Positions 1-6,236 of a stretch of 21,573 nucleotides of DNA are shown in pieces (the first letter of the stretch is position 1; each line of letters starts with the position of its first letter). Position numbers and translations under genes: made by a program. The notes below the pieces were generated by a model. It was not told the DNA's origin. It was given only the letters and a program-made list of their open reading frames with translations, and ran no database searches. The DNA lies in contig USSF01000040.1 in the NCBI GenBank assembly GCA_900557405.1, forward strand, positions 1-21,573, in the 5' to 3' direction. The DNA comes from an uncultured Prevotella sp. (GTDB lineage Bacteria; Bacteroidota; Bacteroidia; Bacteroidales; Bacteroidaceae).

Positions 1-52
1 GAGCAAAGGACTGAAAATCCTTGTGTCCCCGGTTCGATTCCTGGTGGTACCA
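1..52 (+). tRNA. tRNA-Phe (GAA anticodon), 3' part only
   Basis: The window opens inside a tRNA. GAGC (1-4) fits the 3' side of the D stem. AAGGA (6-10) pairs with TCCTT (18-22) around the loop CTGAAAA, which puts anticodon GAA at 13-15. The T arm has stem 28-32/40-44 around TTCGATT, with one C-T mismatch. The 3' acceptor strand is TGGTACC (45-51) with discriminator A at 52. CCA is not encoded, so it would be added after transcription. The 5' acceptor and most of the D arm lie before position 1. Confidence 0.93.
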
Positions 53-60
53 CTCACAGA

Positions 61-92
61 AGAGATTCTCACGGAAGAGAGTCTCTTTTTTT
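61..92 (+). terminator. Rho-independent terminator of tRNA-Phe
   Basis: A 10-bp stem (61-70 with 77-86, one G-U pair) closes the loop ACGGAA and is followed by a run of seven T. It lies 8 nt past the tRNA end. Confidence 0.85.
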
Positions 93-227
93 GTTTATAC
101 GTCTGCGCGGCATTGTCATTATGGGGCGGCGCACGGACATATTGCTGTCCTAATCATTATTTTGATTGCCTAAAGTTGGCAGTTAGCCGATTAATTCCTA
201 ATTTTGCAGACAATCATCAGATACGGC

Positions 228-258
228 TTTGTGATTAGCCGGGAAATTCATAACTTTG
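228..258 (+). promoter_or_regulatory. Promoter of the glycosyltransferase operon
   Basis: TTTG at 228-231, a 19-nt spacer, then TAACTTTG at 251-258 match the Bacteroidota primary sigma factor consensus (-33 TTTG, -7 TAnnTTTG). The start codon at 284 follows closely, giving a leader of about 20 nt. A second -7-like box, TAATTTTG, is at 199-206 with TTG 20 nt upstream of it and may be an additional start. Confidence 0.72.
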
Positions 259-283
259 TAGGAACAAATGCAAATTGCGAGAT

Positions 284-1558
284 ATGAGAGTGCTGATTGT
301 TAACACAAGCGAAATCGTGGGAGGTGCCGCCGTGGCTGCAAACCGGCTGATGGAGGCGCTGAACAACAACGGGGTGAAGGCCAAGATGCTCGTCAGGGAC
401 AAGCAGACCGACGACATCAACGTGGCGGAGGTGCCGAAGTCGTGGCGCCTGCGCTGGAATTTCCTGTGGGAGCGCTTCGTGATATTCTGCCGTCTGCGCT
501 TCAAGCGCGACAACCTCTTCCTCATCGACATCGCGAATGCCGGAGTGGACATAACGAAGACGCGCGAGTTCAAGGAGGCCGACGTGGTGCATCTGAGCTG
601 GATAAACCAAGGTATGCTCTCGCTCGGAGGCATACGCAGGATACTGGAAAGCAACAAACCCGTGGTGTGGACGATGCACGACCTGTGGCCGGCTTCGTCC
701 ATATGTCATTATGCACGCAACTGCCACGGATTCGAAAGACAGTGCGGCAACTGTCCGCTGCTGCCCGGAGGAGGGTCGAAGAGCGACCTCTCGGCTGCCG
801 TGTGGCGCCGCAAGAGACTGATACTGAACAGGCACAGCATACTCTTCGTGACGTGCAGCAGATGGCTCGCCGGCAAGGCGAAGAAGAGCGGACTGCTCAC
901 GGGACAGAAGATACTGAGCATCCCCAACCCCATTGACACAAGGGCGTTCAGGAGAGAGGACCGCGAGAGCGCCCGCCTGTATGCCGGACTGCCGGCGGAC
1001 AAGAAGCTGATTCTCTTCGTTTCGCAGCGCGTCACCGACAAGCGTAAGGGCATGGACTATTTCATCAAGGCCATGGAGAAGATGGTGGAGCAGCATCCCG
1101 AGATGAAGGAAGACACCGGAATAGCCATCCTCGGCGGACAGGCAGAGGACCTGGCCGAAAGACTCCCGCTGCCGGCGTATCCGCTCGGCTACGTGAGCGA
1201 GGAGAAGAAGATAGCGAGCATATACAACTCCGTGGACACATTCGTGCTGCCTTCGCTCGAAGACAACCTGCCGAACACCATCATGGAGGCTATGGCATGC
1301 GGAGTGCCGTGCGTGGGATTCAACACGGGAGGCATCCCCGAGATGATAGACCACCAGAAGAACGGCTACGTGGCAGAATACAAGAGTGCCGAAGACCTGG
1401 CCAGAGGCATCCGCTGGGTTCTGTGTGAGGCCGACGGAAAGGCGCTCGGCGACGAAGCGATAAGGAAGGTGAACACGAACTATTCGCAGTATGCCGTGGC
1501 GATGAAATACATCGAGGCATACAACCAGGCGATGGCTCTAAAACGATATAAACTATGA
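284..1558 (+). CDS. Glycosyltransferase family 4 (GT-B fold)
   Basis: Predicted to transfer a sugar from an activated nucleotide donor to a growing surface glycan at the cytoplasmic side of the membrane. The protein has 424 residues from the ATG at 284. A TTG three codons upstream is possible, but MRVLIVNTSEIVGG is the usual family N-terminus. The N-terminal half has the GT4 acceptor-side strand and helix plus a cysteine cluster (CHYARNC...CGNC, spacing C-x5-C-x6-C-x2-C) after the conserved WTMHDLWP. The C-terminal half has the donor-site segment PSLEDNLPNTIMEAMACG with the acidic-x7-Glu pair D327/E335, then GGIPEMI. It is the first gene of an operon and overlaps the next gene by ATGA. Family assignment is firm; donor and acceptor sugars cannot be read from the sequence. 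Confidence 0.92.
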   Translation: MRVLIVNTSEIVGGAAVAANRLMEALNNNGVKAKMLVRDKQTDDINVAEVPKSWRLRWNFLWERFVIFCRLRFKRDNLFLIDIANAGVDITKTREFKEADVVHLSWINQGMLSLGGIRRILESNKPVVWTMHDLWPASSICHYARNCHGFERQCGNCPLLPGGGSKSDLSAAVWRRKRLILNRHSILFVTCSRWLAGKAKKSGLLTGQKILSIPNPIDTRAFRREDRESARLYAGLPADKKLILFVSQRVTDKRKGMDYFIKAMEKMVEQHPEMKEDTGIAILGGQAEDLAERLPLPAYPLGYVSEEKKIASIYNSVDTFVLPSLEDNLPNTIMEAMACGVPCVGFNTGGIPEMIDHQKNGYVAEYKSAEDLARGIRWVLCEADGKALGDEAIRKVNTNYSQYAVAMKYIEAYNQAMALKRYKL

Positions 1559-2403
1559 TAAAGATAACTCTAATCACCGTTACATACAACGCCGGGAGTC
1601 TGTTGCAGAAGACACTGCAGTCGGTTTACGACCAGACTTACTCGGCAATCGAGCATATCATCATCGACGGTGCGTCGACGGACAACACCGTGGCGATGGC
1701 GAAAGACTATATGGAACGGTCGTTCGCATCAGACAACGGCCATGAGGTGAGAATACTCGTGGAGCCCGACAACGGCATCTACGACGCCATGAACAAGGGA
1801 CTGAAGCTTGCCACCGGCGATTACATCTGCTTCCTCAACGCCGGCGATGCGCTGACGGGAACGGAGACCATAAAGCAGGTGGTGGAAGCGGCAAAGAGAT
1901 GCTACAGCGGAAAGGGCAAGCAGCACGACGTGACCACCTCCGCCGAATACGACAGGGAGGCGCTGCCCGCCGTGGTATACGGCAAGACGGACATCGTGGA
2001 TGGGGACAACCGCTTCCTGCGCCACCGCCGACTCACGCCGCCGGCACATCTCACATGGCGCTCGTTCCGCAACGGAATGCTCGTGTGTCACCAGGCTTTC
2101 TATGCCCGTACGGACATTGCCCGGCAGACGCCATACGATATGAAATATCGCTTTTCGGCAGACTTCGACTGGTGTGTGCGCATCATGAAGAAGGCGGAGG
2201 AGCTGGAACTCCCGCTTGCCGACTGCGGCGAGACCATTGCCGACTACATGGAGGAAGGCACCACCACACGCAACCACAAAGCGTCGCTGAAGGAGCGCTT
2301 CGACATAATGTGCAAGTATTACGGCAAGTTATCCACCTGCCTGTACCACGTATGGTTCGCCATGCGCAACGTGGTGCCCGGTTTCCACCATGCTTCGCAC
2401 TGA
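1555..2403 (+). CDS. Glycosyltransferase family 2 (WcaA/WfgS-like)
   Basis: A GT-A fold enzyme of 282 residues, expected to add a sugar to a lipid-linked or surface polysaccharide intermediate in the cytoplasm. The N-terminus MIKITLITVTYNAG and the following IIIDGASTDNT are the nucleotide-sugar binding elements of GT2. EPDNGIYDAMNKGL and YICFLNAGD follow; the NAGD takes the place of the classic DXD metal site, as is common in this subgroup. ADFDW near residue 203 is a likely acidic catalytic region. The start codon overlaps the stop of the GT4 gene (ATGA), so the two are probably translationally coupled and act in one glycan pathway. No membrane segments are evident. Substrate is unknown. Confidence 0.92.
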   Translation: MIKITLITVTYNAGSLLQKTLQSVYDQTYSAIEHIIIDGASTDNTVAMAKDYMERSFASDNGHEVRILVEPDNGIYDAMNKGLKLATGDYICFLNAGDALTGTETIKQVVEAAKRCYSGKGKQHDVTTSAEYDREALPAVVYGKTDIVDGDNRFLRHRRLTPPAHLTWRSFRNGMLVCHQAFYARTDIARQTPYDMKYRFSADFDWCVRIMKKAEELELPLADCGETIADYMEEGTTTRNHKASLKERFDIMCKYYGKLSTCLYHVWFAMRNVVPGFHHASH

Positions 2404-2429
2404 CCGCCCTGTTTTTTCACTTACAACAC

Positions 2430-3341
2430 ATGAATATGAACAAGAGACATATACCAATACTATGTGCCATACTGATGATGGCCGCCCTGCTGGCAGCATG
2501 TTCCACCGCGAAGAAAGAGGAGACGGAACAGATAATCAACGACGTGGAGATTGCCGAAGAGGAAGCCGAGGAGGTGGAGAAAATCGTGGAGAAGCCACGA
2601 CTGCACTTCTCTTCAGCACAGCAGGCCATGCAGTATATGGACGAATCGGAAGACCATGAGGCGTATGCCGCCGGAATATTATACAAGTTCGCCACGGATT
2701 CGCTCGACTACTGCGAGAGGCTTATCAACAACCAGTTTGACCACTTCATCATCGTGGACAAGGGGAAGATGAAGGTGGAGCTGTATGACAAGTTCGGACG
2801 GCTCAAGAAGGCATACCGCTGCGCCTGCGGCAGGAACTACGGCAACAAGCGCAAGAAGGGTGACTGCCGCACGCCGGAAGGATTCTTCCGTGCCGGCAGC
2901 GTGAGTCACAGCGCCCACTGGCACTACACCGACGAGAACGGGAAACGGAGCGAGAAACCGGGGCAATACGGCCCGCGCTTCGTGCGCATCATCACGCCGA
3001 ACTACAGTTCGATGGGAATCCACGGGACGGATGCCCCGTGGTCGGTGGGCGGAAGGCGCAGCCACGGATGCGTGAGGATACTGAATGAGAATATCCTCGA
3101 ACTCGTGAAGTATGTGGAGACGGGAATGCCTATCATCATCCTGCCGGGCAAGAAAGACAAGGAGGCAAACTGGCTCGACGCCCATCCCGCAGAGGAAGCG
3201 GCCGACACACTGGCCACGCAGCCGAAGGAGATACCTGCGGAAGAAACCGTACCGGCAACGGAAGACGCACAAGCCGACGGCCAGCAACATGGGCATCATG
3301 ATACGCTGCCGCACAACAATAACAAGGAGAAAGAGTTATGA
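2430..3341 (+). CDS. L,D-transpeptidase (YkuD domain) lipoprotein
   Basis: Predicted to form or remodel peptidoglycan cross-links, or to attach something to peptidoglycan, in the periplasm. It has 303 residues starting MNMNK; an alternative ATG is two codons in. A hydrophobic segment ends in the lipobox LLAAC with Cys24, so it is a lipoprotein. A charged, Glu-rich stretch (about 28-56) follows. The YkuD domain covers about 104-238 and includes HGTDAPW (His198) and the active-site SHGCVR with His212 and Cys214. The last 60 residues are a low-complexity polar tail with His and Asn runs. The gap after the GT2 gene is 26 nt and the stop overlaps the next start (ATGA). The open frame extends far upstream only because it overlaps the GT2 gene; the lipobox fixes the real start. 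Confidence 0.92.
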   Translation: MNMNKRHIPILCAILMMAALLAACSTAKKEETEQIINDVEIAEEEAEEVEKIVEKPRLHFSSAQQAMQYMDESEDHEAYAAGILYKFATDSLDYCERLINNQFDHFIIVDKGKMKVELYDKFGRLKKAYRCACGRNYGNKRKKGDCRTPEGFFRAGSVSHSAHWHYTDENGKRSEKPGQYGPRFVRIITPNYSSMGIHGTDAPWSVGGRRSHGCVRILNENILELVKYVETGMPIIILPGKKDKEANWLDAHPAEEAADTLATQPKEIPAEETVPATEDAQADGQQHGHHDTLPHNNNKEKEL

Positions 3342-4165
3342 TAAAAAGACTTTTCATCACAATGCTGGTAGCCGTTGCCGCCATTGCGGCATACGCACAG
3401 TATGACTTCATCCGCCCCGTGAAGGATTCCATCCCCGGGGGCTACAACTTCTGGGTGTACACCCCGACAGACTATTACTATTCGCTGAACGAGACCCCCG
3501 TGATAATATTCCTCCACGGACAGAGCCTGTGCGGCAGAGACCTCAACCGAGTGCGCCGCTACGGACCGCTCCATGCCATCGTGATGGGCCGTCAGGTGGA
3601 CGCCCTCGTGGTGGTGCCGCAGAACCCTGGCGGGGCATGGAACCCGAAGAAGATAAACGACGTGCTGGAATGGACAAAGCGCAATTATGCCTGCGACTCC
3701 ACCCGCGTATATGTCATCGGCATGAGCCTCGGCGGCTACGGCACGCTTGACTTCACCGCCACCTATCCCGACAAAGTGGCGGCGGCGCTCGCCATGTGCG
3801 GCGGATGCTCCGTGAAAGACCGCACTCCGCTCGGAAAGGTGCCGCTCTGGATCATCCACGGCACGGCAGACCGCGCGGTGCCGATAAGCATGTCGAAGTC
3901 GGTGGTGAACGACCTGGAGCGCACGGACAACGACTCCCGCCTGCGCTACACATGGCTCAAGGGTGCCAACCACGGCACTCCGGCGCGGTTCTTCTATATG
4001 CGCAAGACCTACGAATGGCTCTTCTCCCACTCGCTTCTCGACCCCGACCGCCCCGTGAACCGCGGCATCTCGCTGGGCATGGAGGATGTGCCCACGGCGT
4101 ATCGGAATATGGAGTTCAAGAAGGGCGTAGACCCCGAAACAGTGTATGAAACCACCATAAAGTAG
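3338..4165 (+). CDS. Exported alpha/beta-hydrolase (esterase-like)
   Basis: A secreted serine hydrolase of 275 residues related to the prolyl oligopeptidase, PHB depolymerase and CE1-type esterase group. Residues 1-20 form a signal peptide ending AAYAQ. LHG at 59-61 supplies the oxyanion hole, GMSLGG has the nucleophile Ser130, and HGTADRAVP (Asp178) and GANHG (His212) complete the triad. The start overlaps the stop of the L,D-transpeptidase (ATGA), making this the last gene of the four-gene operon. In this context it may remove acyl or acetyl groups from envelope glycan or peptidoglycan, but a role on dietary polysaccharide esters is equally possible. The fold and triad are clear; the substrate is not. 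Confidence 0.88.
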   Translation: MIKRLFITMLVAVAAIAAYAQYDFIRPVKDSIPGGYNFWVYTPTDYYYSLNETPVIIFLHGQSLCGRDLNRVRRYGPLHAIVMGRQVDALVVVPQNPGGAWNPKKINDVLEWTKRNYACDSTRVYVIGMSLGGYGTLDFTATYPDKVAAALAMCGGCSVKDRTPLGKVPLWIIHGTADRAVPISMSKSVVNDLERTDNDSRLRYTWLKGANHGTPARFFYMRKTYEWLFSHSLLDPDRPVNRGISLGMEDVPTAYRNMEFKKGVDPETVYETTIK

Positions 4166-4239
4166 AAAAGAAGATGACAATGTGTAAGGTAAAACTAAAG
4201 GAAAATATGCGAAACATGTTTTCAAACATATAAAAATAA

Positions 4240-4270
4240 TTGCAGATATGCTTAAATTGCTTTACATTTG
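4240..4270 (+). promoter_or_regulatory. Possible promoter of a short transcript
   Basis: TTG at 4240-4242 and TACATTTG at 4263-4270 with a 20-nt spacer fit the Bacteroidota promoter pattern. No gene follows on this strand; a hairpin lies about 55 nt after the box. Chance occurrence in AT-rich DNA is a real alternative. Confidence 0.4.
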
Positions 4271-4276
4271 CAACCA

Positions 4277-4362
4277 GTTATCCTGAATACAATCTTTTTA
4301 CCTTGAAGCTAATACCTATTGAACAGAAAAGGCGGTCCTCTGTGAAGAGAGCCGCCTTTACA
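4277..4362 (+). ncRNA. Candidate small RNA of about 85 nt
   Basis: This is an inference from a promoter-like box at 4263-4270 and a terminator-like hairpin at 4327-4359, with no protein gene between them. It resembles no RNA family that I recognise. The hairpin could instead simply end the upstream operon. Confidence 0.25.
4327..4359. terminator. Hairpin, probable terminator between convergent genes
   Basis: AAAGGCGG (4328-4335) pairs with CCGCCTTT (4352-4359), and inner CTCT pairs with AGAG across two mismatches. The tail is short: TTTA on the + strand, TTTTCTG on the - strand. It could end the operon at 284-4165, or back up fba termination from the other side. Confidence 0.5.
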
Positions 4363-4425
4363 CATTCCTGCCATTTTGCTGTACTTCTCATACAGACTGC
4401 CCCCCCATGTCAGGGCGGTTGCCTG

Positions 4426-4463
4426 CCACTTGTCCGTCATAATCCCACTCGTCCGTCATACCC
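4426..4463. repeat. Two tandem 19-bp units
   Basis: CCACTTGTCCGTCATAATC (4426-4444) is followed directly by CCACTCGTCCGTCATACCC (4445-4463), 16 of 19 positions identical. It is non-coding and the function is unknown. Confidence 0.65.
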
Positions 4464-4483
4464 CTTCTGTATCGGCATATACG

Positions 4484-4522
4484 AAAAAAGGAACGAAAGC
4501 TGCATGATGCAACTTCCGTCCC
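4484..4522 (-). terminator. Rho-independent terminator of fba
   Basis: On the minus strand a 16-bp stem (4507-4522 with 4490-4505, three G-U pairs) is followed by six U (A run at 4484-4489). It lies about 33 nt past the fba stop codon. Confidence 0.85.
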
Positions 4523-4554
4523 TCCCGGAATTTTATAGATGTGCGATATTAGCC

Positions 4555-5565
4555 TTAGTCGAGCTGAGCAAGCTTGTTGTCGCTGCCGAGCACGTCGATA
4601 ATCTTGTGCTTGTACATCTGCTCCATCATGTCGCGTGCAGGACCGCAGTACTTACGTGGGTCGAACTCAGCAGGCTTCTCTGTGAATACCTTGCGCACAG
4701 CGGCTGTGAAGGCAAGACGAGAGTCAGAGTCGATGTTGATCTTGCATACGGCGCTCTTTGAAGCCTTGCGCAGCTGCTCCTCAGGGATACCTACTGCATC
4801 AGGCAGCTTGCCGCCGTTGGCGTTGATGATGTCAACATATTCCTGTGGCACTGATGATGATCCGTGGAGCACGATTGGGAATCCAGGGAGCTTCTTCATG
4901 ATCTCGTCGAGCACGTCGAAAGCCAATGGAGGAGGAACGAGGCGGCCTGTCTTCGGGTCGCGTGTGCACTGCTCCGGCTTGAACTTGTAAGCTCCGTGGC
5001 TTGTACCGATAGAGATTGCCAATGAGTCAACTCCGGTCTTTGTGGTGAAGTCGATAACTTCCTCAGGCTTTGTGTAGTGTGAAACCTCAGAAGCAACTTC
5101 GTCCTCTACACCTGCCAATACGCCGAGCTCACCCTCAACGGTAACGTCGAACTGGTGTGCATACTCCACAACCTTCTTTGTCAGGGCAACGTTCTCGTCG
5201 TAAGGAAGAGAAGAACCGTCGATCATCACTGAAGAGAAACCGAGGTCAACGCAGCTCTTGCAGAGCTCGAAGCTGTCGCCGTGGTCGAGGTGGAGCACGA
5301 TCTCAGGATGGTTGCATCCCAGCTCCTTGGCATACTCTACGGCACCCTGTGCCATGTAGCGCAGCAATGTAGGGTTGGCGTAGTTGCGCGCACCCTTTGA
5401 AACCTGGAGGATAACAGGAGACTTCTCTTCAGAAGAAGCCTTGATGATAGCCTGCAGCTGTTCCATGTTGTTGAAGTTGAATGCTGGAATGGCGTAACCG
5501 CCGTTGATGGCTCTCTTAAACATCTCACGGGTGTTTACCAAGCCTAAATCTTTGTAACTTACCAT
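4555..5565 (-). CDS. fba: Class II fructose-1,6-bisphosphate aldolase
   Basis: Cytoplasmic zinc enzyme of glycolysis and gluconeogenesis that interconverts fructose 1,6-bisphosphate with dihydroxyacetone phosphate and glyceraldehyde 3-phosphate. The 336-residue length suits the family. HLDHGDS supplies the catalytic Asp94 and zinc ligand His95. VEGELG (Glu145 region), GTSHG (His190) and VLHGSSS (His234) give the remaining metal and phosphate sites, and KINIDSDSR (about 275-283) is the C-terminal phosphate-binding loop. Translation starts at the ATG whose complement ends at 5565. The gene stands alone with its own promoter, a leader of about 140 nt and its own terminator. Codon use looks adapted to high expression, as expected for a glycolytic gene. 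Confidence 0.97.
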   Translation of the reverse strand: MVSYKDLGLVNTREMFKRAINGGYAIPAFNFNNMEQLQAIIKASSEEKSPVILQVSKGARNYANPTLLRYMAQGAVEYAKELGCNHPEIVLHLDHGDSFELCKSCVDLGFSSVMIDGSSLPYDENVALTKKVVEYAHQFDVTVEGELGVLAGVEDEVASEVSHYTKPEEVIDFTTKTGVDSLAISIGTSHGAYKFKPEQCTRDPKTGRLVPPPLAFDVLDEIMKKLPGFPIVLHGSSSVPQEYVDIINANGGKLPDAVGIPEEQLRKASKSAVCKINIDSDSRLAFTAAVRKVFTEKPAEFDPRKYCGPARDMMEQMYKHKIIDVLGSDNKLAQLD

Positions 5566-5600
5566 AGTATCTTATATTTAGTTAGATAAATCTTGTTTTA

Positions 5601-5646
5601 CCTTGATTAATACTCTTGCTTTTCCTGGGTTAATAGCCCTTGCTTC
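5601..5646 (-). repeat. Degenerate direct repeats in the fba leader
   Basis: Two adjacent 23-bp units (5601-5623 and 5624-5646, + strand CCTTGATTAATACTCTTGC and CCTGGGTTAATAGCCCTTGC) match apart from a 1-nt shift and a few substitutions. A weaker third copy seems to lie at about 5581-5600. In the mRNA the shared core is roughly AAGCAAG, then TATTAA, then CC/AAGG. Confidence 0.5.
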
Positions 5647-5713
5647 AGGATTTTCGCTCCTGTATCTCCAGCTTTTGTGCCGGTGAATATTGTCGTCCTT
5701 CCGTTTCTAAGGG

Positions 5714-5744
5714 CAAAGTTAGCATTTTAATTCGGGAGGGCAAA
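5714..5744 (-). promoter_or_regulatory. fba promoter
   Basis: Read on the minus strand: TTTG (complement of 5741-5744), a 19-nt spacer, then TAACTTTG (complement of 5714-5721). This matches the Bacteroidota consensus exactly and has the same spacing and -7 box as the promoter at 228-258. Transcription would start near 5708, giving a leader of about 140 nt before the start codon. Confidence 0.82.
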
Positions 5745-5933
5745 ACATTCCCGTTGTTTTTTGGCATTGCGATACAGTTAATTTTGACATAGGATAAATT
5801 CCGACAGGCGTTTTCGGGCGTTTTTCAAGATGGAGATTACAGATTAAGTGTATTTTTTATAACGTTTAAACCTTAATTTCGACCACATAAGCCGCCGTCG
5901 GGTACGTTTGAGCCGTTTGGCGGAACCGGGCGG

Positions 5934-5964
5934 TTGCATGGCTTTTGATTTTTTTTTATTTTTG
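5934..5964 (+). promoter_or_regulatory. Possible promoter of a short transcript
   Basis: TTG (5934-5936), a 20-nt spacer and TATTTTTG (5957-5964) fit the Bacteroidota pattern. The T-rich surroundings raise the chance of a random match. No gene follows on this strand, only a strong hairpin at 6061. Confidence 0.45.
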
Positions 5965-5970
5965 CATTGT

Positions 5971-6109
5971 TGAAACAGAAAAGCGTTTCGTTTTCACTCT
6001 TCATTTTTTTAATCTGTGAATGAATAACCAAATGTAACATAACAGAATTCTTTTAAAGAAGAAAGCCGCCAACCGGTTTCGTGATGAAACTGTTGGCGGC
6101 GTTTTCTTT
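5971..6109 (+). ncRNA. Candidate small RNA of about 140 nt
   Basis: It is bounded by the promoter-like box at 5957-5964 and the strong GC-rich hairpin with a TTTTCTTT tail at 6061-6109. The only start codon inside opens a five-codon frame (6020-6037), so a coding role is unlikely. It matches no RNA family I know. The hairpin is also suitable as a minus-strand terminator, so the RNA is an inference. Confidence 0.33.
6061..6109. terminator. Strong hairpin terminator, usable on both strands
   Basis: GCCGCCAAC (6065-6073) pairs with GTTGGCGGC (6092-6100). After a bulged C, GGTTTC pairs with GAAACT around the loop GTGAT. GAAA and TTTTC flank the stem. The + strand tail is TTTTCTTT and the - strand tail is TTTCTTCTTT. 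Confidence 0.75.
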
Positions 6110-6172
6110 CCGTTTCGGGTATCTGCCATGAAATGAATGTCTTGCATGTTTTGGTGGTTTTATTAACCGAAA

Positions 6173-6204
6173 GCAGGGATATGGATTCAATGCCATACCC
6201 CTGC
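6173..6204 (-). terminator. Probable terminator of the nadK-to-pgeF cluster
   Basis: On the minus strand, a 12-bp stem (6193-6204 with 6173-6184, one G-U pair) around an 8-nt loop is followed by TTTCGG. It lies 33 nt beyond the pgeF stop. On the plus strand the same stem would have an A-C mismatch, which suggests minus-strand use. The U tract is short. Confidence 0.55.
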
Positions 6205-6219
6205 CTTGTCGTTACCTAT

Positions 6220-6233
6220 ATTATATATATAAT
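6220..6233. repeat. AT-only 14-bp palindrome next to the pgeF stop
   Basis: ATTATATATATAAT is a perfect palindrome just before the pgeF stop complement. Fourteen bases of this segment with the following G recur at 18405-18418, each time with TACCT just upstream. Confidence 0.45.
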
Positions 6234-6236
6234 GTG

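Larger units (their letters stand above)
4166..4554. other. Intergenic region between convergent hydrolase and fba
   Basis: No credible protein gene is visible. The region holds a promoter-like signal (4240-4270), a hairpin (4327-4359), two tandem 19-bp units (4426-4463) and the fba terminator (4484-4522), each listed separately. The open frame running through here has no family features and reads into fba on the wrong strand. Confidence 0.7.
5566..6236. other. Intergenic region between fba and pgeF
   Basis: No protein gene is supported. The part up to about 5707 is the fba leader, then comes the fba promoter. From 5745 to 5930 I see only AT-rich sequence and a short GC-rich patch with GCCGCC/GGCGG complementarity (5890-5922). 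A promoter-like box (5957-5964), two hairpins (6061-6109, 6173-6204) and a 14-bp AT palindrome (6220-6233) fill the rest. Confidence 0.7.

Noticed and set aside
23..238. 71-codon open frame overlapping tRNA-Phe
   Set aside because: It overlaps the tRNA and its terminator and shows no family features.
248..1354. 368-codon open frame on the minus strand
   Set aside because: It is antisense to the clear GT4 gene; GC-rich codon bias leaves long shadow frames open. The composition (many His, Arg, Val) is typical of a shadow frame.
1899..2429. Upstream extension of the L,D-transpeptidase frame
   Set aside because: It lies over the GT2 gene, and the lipoprotein signal places the start at 2430 (or 2436).
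4240..4761. 173-codon open frame through the intergenic region
   Set aside because: It contains the fba terminator and runs antisense into fba; no domain is seen.
6020..6037. Five-codon open frame in the candidate small RNA
   Set aside because: Too short to claim; no ribosome binding site and no link to a downstream gene on that strand.
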